A stretch of DNA of 64,000 nucleotides from Megascapheus bottae (Eukaryota; Chordata; Mammalia; Rodentia; Geomyidae): positions 3,271,001-3,335,000 of the forward strand of contig JANJXV010000014.1 in NCBI GenBank assembly GCA_024803745.1. Reading direction: 5' to 3'. Position 1 is the stretch's first letter. Every line of letters begins with the position of its first letter. A program made the position numbers and the translations under genes. Shown piece after piece: positions 44,505 to 56,130 of this stretch. The notes under the pieces are model-generated. The model was given only the letters and a program-made list of their open reading frames with translations. It was not told where the DNA came from and did no database searches.

Positions 44505-44800
44505 TTTTGCATTTATTCAGCAAGTGTTTATTCCACACCTATTATCTACCAGCACTGTTCTACACACTGCCACAATGATATGTTATCAATACCAACGATA
44601 TCAATCAATACAACATTACTTATAAGTTTAGAGTGTATCTTTATAAACATATTTAAGTACCAAAATAACGCTAAAAAAGAATTGTTATTTTTTTCCTATC
44701 TGGAGAAGTCAGGGCTGTGAAGAGAAATACAAGGTCACTTCAACAGTATACAGCAGACCTAAGTCTCAAACCTAGACTAAAAAGCCTAGACCCTTTCCAC
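44505..44800 (-). mobile_element. L2 3' part
   Basis: GCATTTATTCAGCAAGTGTT, ACCTATTATCTACCAGCACT and GTTCTACACACTGCC follow the complement of the L2 end closely; the right portion is weaker. Confidence 0.6.
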
Positions 44801-45423
44801 AATACCTCAGTTTCTGCACAATGACTCATCTTTATCATGTACTAGTGAAGTCCTGGCCCCTGTACAAATAAGTAACTACTACATTTGATTACAATTTTCT
44901 TTGTCATCATCTGGAAGAAAAAGTCATCCAACCTTCCCTTGAAAAATGTACAACTGTGTCTCTGCCACAATATATCTACATATCTAAGATTATATAGCAA
45001 AATATTTCCAGAATTCTTTCAATTCCCACAGCCACATAAAACATGGCAATTTCAGTTTTGTATCCAAAACTGAAAACTCAGAGGACAAAATGACTCTACC
45101 TTTGCTAGTGTATACTCATAGAAGTAGTTCTTTCTACTAATTGCTCATATGGTCTGAATGAATCACAAATCAGTTTAAAAGGTTTGGTCAAGAAAGATAA
45201 GATGCAGACTATTTCTGATCTTTTGACCAGTATAATTTAACTCAGTTTGAATCAGAGCCAGTCAAGGAAATAGTTCAAGTAAACTACATGAAGATGACAA
45301 AGAAAAAAAAGACTCCATGAAAAAGGACAACAGCCATGAAAACATAAACCTACTATCCATGTTCAATACTTTCCTTCTAGTGACGATGGAGTGCTGAAGT
45401 CAACATAGAAACTTTCTGGAATG
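44801..45423. other. unique block
   Basis: Nothing recognised. Confidence 0.35.
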
Positions 45424-45680
45424 TTGGGGCGCATTGGCTCATGCCTGTAATACTAGCTACTCACAAGTCTGAGATCTGAGGATCGAGGTTCAAAGCCAGC
45501 CTGGGCACTGAAAACTGTGAGACTCTTATCTCCAATGAACCTTTAGAAAATGGGAAGTAGGGCTATGGCTCCAGAGGTAGGGCAGTAGCCTTGAGCTGAA
45601 GAGTTCAGGGACAGCACCCAGGGCCAGAGTTCAAGACCCATGACACACAAAACAAAACAAAGCAAAAAAACAAAAACAAA
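45424..45680 (+). mobile_element. 7SL-Geo SINE
   Basis: GGGGCGCATTGGCTCATGCC, CTGAGGATCGAGGTTCAAAG and CTTGAGCTGAAGAGTTCAGG; the tail is CAAAACAAAAC-rich. ACTTTCTGGAAT before and TTTTCTGGAAAT after suggest a TSD. Confidence 0.92.
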
Positions 45681-45833
45681 AACACATTTTCTGGAAATAC
45701 CACATATGTCAGAATGGCAAATTCTTGAACAGCAGTTGTCTAAAAGCTCTTAAAATGTTTGTCAATTTTATAACCTCTACTCTACCAGAGTATCCTATGG
45801 CAATGGCCAGAAATAGAGCTTGGTGTTAGAATC

Positions 45834-45897
45834 CAGAAAAAGGAAAGAAAGAAGAAAGGGAAGGAGGAAGGAAGGAAAGGAGGGAGGGAAGAAAGGA
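45834..45897. repeat. (GGAA)n purine repeat
   Basis: GGAAGGAAGGAAAGGAGGG-type tract. Confidence 0.9.
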
Positions 45898-45974
45898 TGA
45901 AAAAAATAGTGGCAGATAGGTGGTCAGTCTAGTTCCTCTGAAGGTTGGGAAGCTCTAAAAGAATCTGAGGAAGG

Positions 45975-46165
45975 GCCAGGAGTTTGGCCTAGTGGTTAAA
46001 CTGCTTGCCTAGCATGCACGAAGACCCGGGTTCGATTCCTTGGTACCACATATATAGAAAAAGCTGGAAGTGGTGCTGAGGCTCAAGTGGTAGAGTTCTA
46101 GCCTTGAGAAAGTCCAAGGACAGTGCTCAGGCCCTGAGCTCAAGCCCAGGACTGGCAAAAAAAAA
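45975..46165 (+). mobile_element. young IDL-Geo SINE with perfect 18-bp TSD
   Basis: AAAAGAATCTGAGGAAGG is identical at 45957-45974 and 46166-46183. A box and B box (GGTTCGATTCC) are intact and the A-tail is pure. Confidence 0.96.
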
Positions 46166-46183
46166 AAAAGAATCTGAGGAAGG

Positions 46184-46919
46184 AAATTCACAATTCCCAT
46201 CTATATCATATACCAAGTCTCACATTAGGAAGATAACACCTTATTTTAATACATAACACTACCTTCATTTTACCGATGAAATCATTAAAGCTTGCAAAAA
46301 TCTGCAAAATTTCCCTAATAAATATAGTACACATGCTTAGCAAACATGATTTCCAATACTCACCTACAAAATCTGGGCTCTTTTCATTCTATCACATGCT
46401 CTCAAAGTTCTCATCCCTGGTTGATAACCAGGAGAATCATCGGAAGTGGCTTGCAAAACATTCATTCTGCAGGAAATTACACCCGTGTGTCATGCCATGC
46501 TTTGGAAATTCAAGGTGCATAGAAGAGAGGAGCTACACAATGTATTAATGGATATGGTGAGAGCTGTGTTATCATCCAAATGCACCAGGAAACAAAACTA
46601 TTGACATGTTAAAGAAGTTAAAAAAAAAAACATGTTGTAAAAGATAGGCAAAGACTTTGACTACAAGAATTAGATACTGATTTTCAAGTTTCAAGTTGAG
46701 ATCCAATTTATTCCTATGACATGCTCAGTCCTGGGATTCAACAAATTCCCAGAAAAAAGCATATCTTCAGAGTTTCAATAAAATATGACTCAGAACATGC
46801 AAGAGATACACAGAAGTTTTGAAAGCTTTGGACAAAGAGATACAACCTAGCTTAAAGTTCAGCATTCTGACTGTCACATCATTTAAAAATGAACACCACC
46901 ACAACACTTACATGCATGC
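46184..46919. other. unique block
   Basis: The 90-codon plus-strand frame at 46276-46548 (Ser/His/Lys-rich) has no identifiable domain. No repeat recognised. Confidence 0.35.
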
Positions 46920-47150
46920 ACATATTTGCATAAATAGAAGTAATAGTAATGAAAAATGCAATATCTGTCAATAAAGCAAATAATAAACTATGGTAGGTTT
47001 ATACCAAGGAGCTATTTAAGTGATTTTAAACAGACATAAAATGATTTCATGTTGCTTTTAACTATAATAATATCAACTGAAGAAAGCAAGAAGCATAAAG
47101 ACAAAAGAAAATGTGGTCCGATTTTTACTTTTATACATGTAAGTTTACTC
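46920..47150 (+). mobile_element. old L1/HAL1-like 3' remnant
   Basis: AAATAATAAACTATGGTAGG, TATACCAAGGAGCTATTTAA and GAAAGCAAGAAGCATAAAG, then ATGTGGTCC recall the end of old L1M/HAL1 elements. Moderate support only. Confidence 0.45.
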
Positions 47151-48024
47151 AGCTAGTTGTAAGTATACATAAGAACTAAGGAATCTAAGAACTAGAGAAA
47201 TGACTAATCAAAAGTCAAGGAGATGATAACTAACTAGGGTCTGGTTATTTATTAAGCAGAGCATATTAAAGAACGAATATTTTACCCTTTGTTAACATTT
47301 GCCATCAGTATTTTTAGAATTCTCAATTATTTGAGATCTTACATTATTTTCTTTAGAATATGCCTATCTATTTGTGCATGCATACAGAACACTTCCTGTA
47401 TGGAGCACATTCATATAGTGAAATACTAACAATAATGCAGGGCAAAGTCTATGAAAACATTCAAGGAATATTTCTTTACGTTTCTCTTTAAAAATTCTAT
47501 CCAAATGAAATGGTTTATCAAAATTCATTCAGAAATAGCATAAGGATGAGAAAAAAAGGGGGGCGGGGAGAATAGAGGGCACAAAATGTGTCAGAAACAG
47601 TAGGATCAGAAATAGAGAATCTTTTTCCCTGTAATATCCAGCGTCACTCAAGGGGAAAGAATGCTACAGCTAAAACCTGATCTGATATGAAAAGCCTTTC
47701 CGGGAAAATAGAGAAATGAAAACTAGAATTATTGTTTATATGTAGAATAAAAGAAAACTGACTTTGAAAGCTAAAAGAAATTTTAGAGTGATCATCTAAT
47801 AGAACTTTTTTATTTGCTAGAAAAGAAAGTAAGTCCATTAAAAAAAGAACCACTCAAAGCTAATAACTAGGAATAGGAGAACACAGGCAGTATGTCTAAA
47901 ATATCCTTATTCTGAGTTCATTGTCTTCTCTGCTACCCACATAGCAACACTTACGCCTAGTTATTGAGGACAATTACTTTAATTTACACTTAATTATCCA
48001 AATAGGCTATCTCTGGAGGGTAAG
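47151..48024. other. unique block
   Basis: Nothing recognised beyond a short purine/G patch at 47552-47568. Confidence 0.35.
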
Positions 48025-48037
48025 ATTGCTGTTTATT

Positions 48038-48259
48038 CTTTTTTTTTCTTTTCCTGTAGGTTATGAAGTTTGAACTCAGCCTGGGCACTGTCCCTGAGCT
48101 GTTTAGTTCAAGGCTATTGCCCTACCTTTGAGCCAAGCCTCACTTCCCAATTTCCAGAGTCTCAGGTTCTTTGTGCCCGGGCTGGCTTTGAACCTTGATC
48201 TTCAGATCTCAGCCTCCTGAGTAACTAGGATTACAGGTGTGAGCCACTGTGCCCAGCTT
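48038..48259 (-). mobile_element. 7SL-Geo SINE with linker deletion
   Basis: GTCCCTGAGCTGTTTAGTTC, GGGCTGGCTTTGAACC and GATTACAGGTGTGAGCCAC on the plus strand. The GGTTAATTGGAGATAAGA linker is missing. ATTGCTGTTTATT (48025-48037) and ATTGCTATTTATT (48264-48276) form the TSD. Confidence 0.9.
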
Positions 48260-48276
48260 AAAATTGCTATTTATTT

Positions 48277-50261
48277 TGTATGTAAATATTCCTTGTAATA
48301 TTTACTTTGCTCTTATCAATTTAAACAAAAAAAATGTTTTGGCAATATGGTTATTATGGGATGGACAATACACTCTTACAATTTGGGCTGATTCAAGAGA
48401 TTAAAAAAATTAATCCAGAATTACTGGTTTCTGGAAAGAAATAGCAAAATGTTTTACCTCCTACAATCAGCAACCATTACTCAACTTTGAAACTTTATCA
48501 TAGCAATGCTATGAAGATCAAAACCAATGTCAAAAAATATCACTCATCTATAACTCAACATTCTTTACTGTAAAATTTTAGACTTCTAGTATAATTACTG
48601 AGGAGAATAGCAGAAAGAGCAGGTGAAGTTTTGAAATGTATTTAATAAAAAAAAATCTGTCTTTAAATGCAGATGACTAATTTTCCCAAAGCATTTTCTA
48701 CAAATTATGGAATACAAATTATATAAAATTTATATATAATAAATTCTCTTCTGAAACTCGTCAAGAGAATTTTTTCAAAAATGTACCAGCACAGTTTTTC
48801 AAACAGGAGGTATGGTACTTAAATACAAGTTATCAATTATAGGGAATCATTGTTTTGACTAACCTCCTACCATGAACCTCAACAGATTAGATTCAAAATT
48901 AAAATATAGCCACAAGCTATGAAGTTCCAAGCTTCCAAATCAAAACTAAGTTATGCGTCCTTCCTAAAGTCAGGAGAGACCACAGCCAACTTCCTAAAGA
49001 GTTCAACTTCAATAGAAATGAGAAGTTCCTTCTGCCTTAATTCTTACAAAGAAAGAAAAAAAAATTGATGTTAACCAATAAGTTATTTTACTATTTTGTC
49101 TCCCTAAATACTGCCTTATCAATAACTCAGAAGTCATCTATTTTCTGTTCAGTGCTTCTGAATTTTTTTTGGCTCTTCTCCATGTGTATTCCTAACCACT
49201 CCTCAATTCATTTGATCACTTACTCTATTTTACGAAATTCAATCTTGCTGGATCATAGAATTACAAAACAAAGCCAATCAAGGTCTTGTCATTTTGGTTT
49301 TTTAGCAAGTATAAAGCTTAAAGAAGGATTATCGTATACACGGTGTATTGTACTTATTAATATAAATCTCCAAGTCCTAAAGTTCAAATGATTCCATCAA
49401 CTATACTCATAATTATATAACATCCTGTTAGAATTGATGCTTAACAACAACAAAAACAATAATTCCTGGAACACAAACACAAACAATAATTCCTGGAACA
49501 CATGGAACACATGTAAAAGATAATATGGAAAACATGACAAGGAGACCCCCACAAAAAGGCAAAATCTCAGAGGATAAATTCTACAGAACACAGAGATTCT
49601 GTGAATTCCGGGTTCTATATGTTTCATCATATTATCCTAACTACACTGAATCTGTTCTGAATTTAATGGCCAGATCTTTCACACACACATACACCTTTTC
49701 TCTTTAAACATGATGGGTAATTTTGAGATGATAATACTGGGCTAGATCTCAGTAGTCAAAGCTGAGAAACTCTCAAATTCATAACACAGGTTAAGGATTA
49801 GAGGCAATTTAACAAAGGACAATATGTCCAAAGCAAGTGGTTGATGTCTAGATTGTTAAGGGTGTGCTGTTGTGACTCAGTCATACATTTTAAGCTCTCC
49901 TGCAGCTGACACAAACAAGGCACATTACTGACCCTATGGGCCATGGCTATTCTCTGGTCTTAAAGTGTATATCCAAGAAAAGGCCAAATGCTGTCTAAAC
50001 AGAATTCCACATTCAAGTTATTTCTGGATTATCTCTTAATTTACTCTAATTTTATGGGTTTAATATTCTGTCTCTTGCTTTCCATTTGTTAAATATCTAC
50101 TATTTCACAAAATTTTGTTAAGATTAGCCAATAAAAGTATATTATGAGTTAAAAAGCTAACAACATTAGTTTTATTTGTCCCACATAAAAGATATACATT
50201 TTATCTACTTTGAAAGTGCTAGTCTATTTTAAACTCAGTTAAAAATATTATTTTCCCACTG
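48277..50261. other. unique block, about 2 kb
   Basis: Only a small tandem repeat is evident: ACAATAATTCCTGGAACACA at 49456-49475 and again 28 bp later. The 108-codon plus-strand frame at 49065-49391 and minus-strand frame at 49397-49630 show no domain. Confidence 0.4.
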
Positions 50262-50375
50262 AAGCGTGGTAATACATAACCTCTAATCCTAGCATTTGAG
50301 AGGCTAAGAAGGAGGATAGTGAGTTGATGCTAGTGTAGACTACAGAGATTCTGTCTCGAAAAGAAAAAGAAAGAT
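50262..50375 (+). mobile_element. B1 SINE monomer, diverged
   Basis: CTCTAATCCTAGCATTTGAG, AGGAGGATAGTGAG and ACAGAGATTCTGTCTCGAAA match B1 blocks. Confidence 0.65.
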
Positions 50376-51251
50376 TTCAAGTGATATAAGAACAAAGAAA
50401 AACAAAAACTTATCACAAAAGGCCTATTTATTTATATTTATGTTATCTTTAAATATAGTTTCACAACAGGATTTCAAATCAATCTGTCTATTAATGAGTA
50501 CAATGCCTCCTTATCAGGGTCACCCTATAAAGGGCCTATTCTAAAATCTCATTCTTACATGAGTCAAAAGACAGACTCAGGCTCTGTAGGCCACAACCTA
50601 GATCCACCACTTTCTATGGACTCAGTGCTGAAGGCTTTTCAGTAGGTCTTGTATTACAGATGAGTGTCTGGCTACTATAAAATCTAGCAAATTAACACAA
50701 ATAAATCCCTTTAAATAATCCCTGGAATGGTAAATGTCAGCTACTTTTCTTCACCATTATCATCGATAGGATATCTTGTGTCAAAATGTGTTCAGGAACA
50801 AAACCTTTGTTTTTGCTGAGGTAAAAGATGCCTCTTATCAATACCAGCAGAACTGTGGAGTTGAGTAGTCTTCCTTCTCAAGGTACTGGAACTGCATCTC
50901 TCATGCAGCTGAGAAGGGGGGAGATACGCCTCTGCTTCACCTTCTATTCTAATCTCTCTGCCTGTCTACCTAAATTCATCATGACTTAAGAAGCACTTCA
51001 ATACTTTACATGCTCCAGTGGTATTTCTGCAAATAGTTTCCGCATATTTTAACTTCACTTTGGTTGTATTTTTGACTTTTCAGTGACAGAGATGCTTTCA
51101 CTGAAGTTAAAAAAATAAACCATAATAAATGTATCTTTGTTAAGAGCCACGCAAAGTAATTTGGCATCTTTTAAGTGGTATCGTAGCAAACTGCTCCTAA
51201 ATTCTCTGGATGTTTGTACTATTTTTGTTCAGTTGGTTAGTTTTGTGTTTA
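50376..51251. other. unique block
   Basis: Nothing recognised. Confidence 0.35.
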
Positions 51252-51465
51252 CCAGGGCTTGAAATTATGGCCTAAAGTTCTTGCTTAGCATTCTTGCTGA
51301 CAGCTGATGCTACACCACTTGATCTACACTACTGGCCTGGCATTTTGCTAGTTAATTGGAGGTAAAGTCTTAAAGACTTTGCTGTCCTGCTGGCTTCAAA
51401 ACATGATCCTCAAAAGCTCAACTTCCAGAGTAGCTAAAATTACAGGCATGAGCCACCCGTGTATG
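51252..51465 (-). mobile_element. 7SL-Geo SINE, old
   Basis: Plus-strand ACCACTTGATCTACACTAC, TTTGCTAGTTAATTGGAGG and ATTACAGGCATGAGCCACC are the complement of right monomer, linker and head. Confidence 0.75.
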
Positions 51466-53035
51466 ATTTTGTACTTGGATACCATAACCTTTCTACCATA
51501 ATTAAAGTATTGAAATTATCCTACATAATGAGAGGACTCTAGGTGTATGTGTGTATGCATACATAGATGCACATATGGATATAAATATACAAACTTCAAA
51601 TAAAATTTGGATCTATGACTGTTTATTTTATAGACAAAGTTAATTCTCTCCTATCTTTTAATTATTTTCACTTACTTAGTGACATTGTGCTGATCTATGG
51701 ATTATGCTCTGTTCTATGTTTATTCTATGAATATATACTGTATTCCTAATGACCTGCATGTGACACCATAAAAAGACAGAATAATAGAATGTGGAGGGTA
51801 ACCCTATTACCTCTCCTAACAAAGCAAGGCTGCAGGGGGAAGGCATTTCTGCCTTTGCTTCATTAGAAAACAAGATACATCACAACTATCAGTGAAAGAG
51901 TTGGTGGTTAATTCAGGAAATGTAATGAAGTTTGATCAAAGCATTCTCTTTTCTTCACCATCAATTCTACCTATAATTTCAAGAACTAATGCGTTGAATA
52001 CATATTTTCTTAATTTTCATATAAGTAGGAATGTAACATCCTAAGTTAGTTCCTCTCAGAGTGTTCAAAACTTTTACTGAGTGATCATAAACCTAGTAGA
52101 ATTAGACTTTGTACATTAAAACAGCATTCACAATGACATGGAGTCTGACATTTCTGAAGCATATTAGGAAAAGTGCTATAACACAACCTTGCTATTTTAT
52201 TTCCAGAAGAAACTCCAGAACACGGATCATCTTACCCAGGCTTCATTTGAAAGAAGGCAAATATATGGTTGGTATCAATTCAATATTTTTTACATAAATT
52301 ACAAAACCACTAACAAAAATATAACAATATATAATAAAATAGGCATTTATTTCTGTGCTAATTTATTTTAAAATAACAACAGTACTTTCTAGAGAAAGAG
52401 AATGCCCCATTTTTGGTCATCCTTTAAAGTAGGAAGACTCAATCATAAGACTTTGCCAAGTAACCTTATAACAATAAGGAAATCTAAGCTTGCTCTTAAA
52501 ACTAGCTGAAAACTAGCCAGACCCCCAACTCAAGTAAATGCCAAGAACCAGGTCAGTGAAAACTCTGACATGAAAATTCACTGAGAGATAGCCATGGAAA
52601 CAGGCACTCCCTCACGTTTGCCATGCAAACACTTAGACACCCAAATAGAAATGGCATTTTAAGAGCCCACAGCCAATCAACTTAGCTCATGCAGATTCTC
52701 TAAAAAGAAGCATGTATATCAGGATTGTGTTGGCTAGCATATTTACATCAATATACATTGCATATAATTTTTATTCATTTTCATGACTAATTTTAGAAGT
52801 TTTATGATATGACATCCATTTCAGCAAACAAAATTTCACTACATGACACTGTACAATAGGCAAGAGACTAATTCATAGTAACTTATCAAAGATTGCTTGA
52901 AATCAACTGGGTCCTAAGTTAGAAAGATAGAGAAACCCCATCTGAAGCTCACTCGATCTTTAAAAAAGAGACTAACCAAATATCTTAACTGATAACAGTT
53001 ACTGTTTTCTCAAGATAATTTAAGATTGAAAGGAG
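51466..53035. other. unique block, about 1.6 kb
   Basis: Imperfect GT/TA patch at 51545-51600. Overlapping frames at 52109-52371 (plus) and 51676-51873 (minus) have no domain. Confidence 0.4.
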
Positions 53036-53145
53036 GAAGCATGGTGGTCCATGCCTATAAACCCAGCACTCAGGAGTCTTTGGCAGGAGGGCAATAAGTT
53101 ACAGACAACCTAAGCTATGGAGCATTATCTCAAAAGCAAAATAAA
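53036..53145 (+). mobile_element. B1 SINE monomer
   Basis: AGCATGGTGGTCCATGCC, ACCCAGCACTCAGGAG and GCATTATCTCAAAAGC in B1 order. Confidence 0.7.
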
Positions 53146-53171
53146 ATGATGAAGTTACTTTGGATAAATAT

Positions 53172-53235
53172 TCATGTATATATACATATATATGTGTGTG
53201 TATATATGTGTGTATAAACATAAATATAGAGAGAG
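53172..53235. repeat. TA/GT low-complexity repeat
   Basis: TATATATACATATATATGTG-type sequence, then a short AGAGAG. Confidence 0.85.
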
Positions 53236-53875
53236 ATGCTATTTTAGGATTTGAAACATTACAGTCTCTGTGCTACAGATGGGAAATGCTAGAAAAACAT
53301 GCAAAGGAAAACAGCTAATCATGTGAACATTCCACAGAAGGTTAAGAGCAATGGGAAAACCTGGTTCGTATGGCTCCATTAACAGTCAAGTTTAACCTAC
53401 AAGCTAAGCACAATATTGACTCTTTGAGAACCTGATCTCAGCCTTTTTAAATGAATTCCTATTACGTATTTTATAGAGTGTTAGCCTGCTTCCTTGGAAA
53501 GAAATGTGAGTCAATGTCATTGTATTTCCCTTCCCCAGACTCAATCCACAAAGTACTGGTGGCTTTCCTCAGTTCCTTCCTTTATCAGACAACCTACCAG
53601 AAAGGTTGTTAAGCCATTATATTTCTTAAAATCGTTCTCTGAAGCAGTAGGCCTCAAATTCTATTCCTCCCAAGCACAGCTTGTTCCATGTTGCCTCCTG
53701 ATGACTTTCCAGGTTTTTTTTTTTTTACCCCTTATTCACACCTTCCCCATCTTCTCAGAAACCTAGTGATATAGTTACCTTGAACTAACAGTCAGATTCA
53801 GCCTTACTGCTTATGTCCCATTCCATTTCGTAACTGTCATGTGGAAGATAATCAACTCTGCTCTCCCATTTTTAA
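53236..53875. other. unique block
   Basis: A 90-codon plus-strand frame spans 53494-53766 and reads through a T-run at 53715-53726; no domain recognised, no exon called. Confidence 0.35.
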
Positions 53876-54310
53876 TGCCAGTGCTGGAGCTTGAACTCAA
53901 GACCACAACACTATCCCTAACTTTTTTTGTTATTTGTGGAGCTCAAACTCAGGGCCTGGGTGCTATTCCTAAGTCTTTGTGCTCAAGGCTAGTGCTCTAC
54001 AAGTTTTTTTGAGTAGTCATTTGGAGATAAGAGTCTTACAGGGACTTTTCTGTCCAGGCTAGCTTTAAATTTTGACCCTCAGATCTCAGCCTACTGAGTA
54101 GATAGGATTGCAAGCATGAGCCACGGGCTCCCAGCCCCTAACTTTTCTTTTTCCAAGGCTGACATTCTACCATTTGAGCCACATTTCCATTTCCAACATT
54201 TTGGTGGTTATTTAGAGATAAGAGCTCACAGATTTTCCTGCCAGAGCAAGCTCTGAACCACAATCCTCAGATCTCAACCACCTCAGTAACTTCCAGTGCC
54301 AGGTCTTAAC
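53876..54310 (-). mobile_element. 7SL-Geo SINE, split by a second 7SL-Geo
   Basis: The outer element is 53876-53925 (GCCAGTGCTGGAGCTTGAAC) plus 54139-54310 (CAAGGCTGACATTCTACC, GGTGGTTATTTAGAGATAAG, TCAGATCTCAACCACC). The gap is filled by another element of the same family. Confidence 0.8.
53926..54138 (-). mobile_element. 7SL-Geo SINE nested in 7SL-Geo
   Basis: CTCAAACTCAGGGCCTGG, TCATTTGGAGATAAGAGTC and CATGAGCCACGGGC on the plus strand. CCTAACTTTTTTT at the left and CCTAACTTTTCTTTT at the right are the decayed TSD, both belonging to the outer element. Confidence 0.85.
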
Positions 54311-54477
54311 TCCCTTTTCTATGTCTTTCCCAATCCTTTACTAATTCTCACTTGTTGGGTGTTAGAAAATCAAGCTCCTCCATAAGATCTTTGTTAAGAG
54401 AATAAAAACAATGTGTAGATGAATAAGAAAGAGCTTCCCATGACATTTGTGTTTGGAAGCTAATGTTAATGCTGGAG

Positions 54478-54572
54478 CCGTGGCCCTAGCCTAGAATTCT
54501 ATCATTTGGAGGCTTTCTAGTTCAAGATCAGCATGGGCTACATAGTAAGACTTTGTATGAACGAAAAATCAA
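54478..54572 (+). mobile_element. B1 SINE monomer, 5' part degraded
   Basis: TCAAGATCAGCATGGGCTAC then ATAGTAAGACTTTG is the distal B1 block. Confidence 0.6.
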
Positions 54573-54599
54573 AATCAAACAGGAAAGCCAATTTTATAC

Positions 54600-55190
54600 G
54601 AAACAGAATCTTTTACCATCTGTCTAATGTAGGTTGCCCTGTGTTGCTCTCTGCCCGTCTTGTCCATCACTCTTACAAGCCATTAGTCTTTCCTCATATC
54701 CTTGTGAGCTTTCATTCCTGCATGTCCAGTCCACATTGTCTCTCCTATCTGCCTTCCCCTCTCTAACACAGTAGTTTTCCCATTAAACAAATCTATCAAT
54801 GCCTTTGCACATTCAAAACCCCCTCAAATGGCCCATATATTTTCAGACATGCAAAACACCTTAGTCTACCACCGTGCAACTTTACTGATCTGTCCTTACC
54901 TTACCATATTAACCAAGTTTTGGGAAAGTCTCATTTTCTCTCTTCTGGGCCTTCCTGCTATGTGGCACATCCACTAACATTAATAAAGCTTAAGGGGCTT
55001 ATATCCTCCCAGCTTGCCTTAGGATCCCCAGTGCCCTTTGTCTGCACTCACAGCAAGCTACGCACACCTCAATCACACTGCAACTCTTCACAACATCATA
55101 ACTGTTGATTTACTGCCTCTTCTGCTGAGCTGAGACTCTGATTCCAAAAGAGAACACATGCACATTGCCTGGCACAGAGCACACACCACA
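54600..55190 (+). mobile_element. probable L2 3' region
   Basis: AATGCCTTTGCACATTC, a pyrimidine-rich body, GCACATTGCCTGGCACAGAG and CACACACC recall L2 (GGGCCTTTGCACTTGC through GTGCCTGGCACATAG). Long and diverged; edges uncertain. Confidence 0.45.
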
Positions 55191-55282
55191 CGCAAGAAGT
55201 TGTCCTGTTGGGAGAAAATTATTTGGACTGACAATTTGTCACAGAGTTGAAAGGGGATGTTAAAGTTAGGGAATCATTTAAA

Positions 55283-55286
<4 letters not shown>

Positions 55287-55331
<45 letters not shown>
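55287..55331. repeat. (CA)n microsatellite
   Basis: Pure CA run of about 22 units. Confidence 0.95.
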
Positions 55332-55333
<2 letters not shown>

Positions 55334-55444
55334 CAATATTTTTATGTGAATTTACAACATTTTACTTCCAACCATTAGCACTGGGCTTGCAAGAAGCAAG
55401 GATGCAACCTAAACTCAACTCATGGCAAAAATGAATGCTTCTAG

Positions 55445-55605
55445 GGACGGGAAGGGGGAAATCAAGATGACTGGAAGGGGGCAAGGGGAGGGAAAGTAGG
55501 ACAAAATAATGAGAAGGGGTATCAATGTGTGAGAAGCAATGCACCCACTACCTGATGAATGTAACTATAACCCCTCTATACATTACCCCAACAATAAAAT
55601 ATTTT
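55445..55605 (+). mobile_element. L1 3' end, older subfamily
   Basis: G-rich tract, GAAGGGGTATCAATGTG, CACTACCTGATGAATG and TTACCCCAACAATAAAATA. The last block differs from the AATTACAATAAAAA end of the copies at 28995 and 32735. Confidence 0.85.
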
Positions 55606-55610
55606 TTTAA

Positions 55611-56130
55611 AGAGAAAGAATGACATTTCCCATTTGTAAAGAAATGGAAAGACTTGGAAAAAAACATATTAAGTGAAGTAAGCCAGACCAAAAGAAATAC
55701 AAGCTCCGGGGCCGGGAGTTTGGCCTAGTGGTTAAAGTGTTTGCCTAGCATGCATGAAGACCCGGGTTCGATTCCTCGGTACCACATATAGAAAAAAAAA
55801 AAAGCTGGAAGTGGTGCTGAGGCTCAAGTGGTAGAGCTCTAGCCTTGAGAAAGTCCAAGGACAATGCTCAGGCCCTGAGCTCAAGCCCAGGACTGGAAAA
55901 AAAAATTAAAAAAAAAAAGAAATATAAGCTCCATAGTTTCCCTCATTTGTAATAATTAGTGCACCGCTAGTATTCTCATAACAGAGGATTATAATTGCTC
56001 AAAAGCTTTGTACATATGTCCATATAGGATGAGGCTAAGTTAAATGAACTCCAGGGTATGAAAAAAAGAGGTTTATCTTCGTGATTGTTGTTCTTAATGT
56101 ACTATGAAGTTATTTCTTTCCCCCCTTTTT
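55611..56130 (+). mobile_element. older L1, 5' segment of a split copy
   Basis: Begins in the ORF2 C-terminus (AGAAAGAATGACATTTCCC) and runs through the proximal 3' UTR to TTATTTCTTTCCCCCC. An IDL-Geo sits inside it at 55708. It resumes at 57108 after an antisense L1. Confidence 0.85.
55708..55914 (+). mobile_element. young IDL-Geo SINE inside L1
   Basis: Near-consensus dimer with B box GGTTCGATTCC. AAAAGAAATACAAGCTCC (55690-55707) and AAAAGAAATATAAGCTCC (55915-55932) form an 18-bp TSD with one difference. Confidence 0.95.

Noticed and set aside
49065..49391. 108-codon plus-strand frame
   Set aside because: T-rich, hydrophobic composition typical of AT-rich DNA; no domain and no supporting signals.
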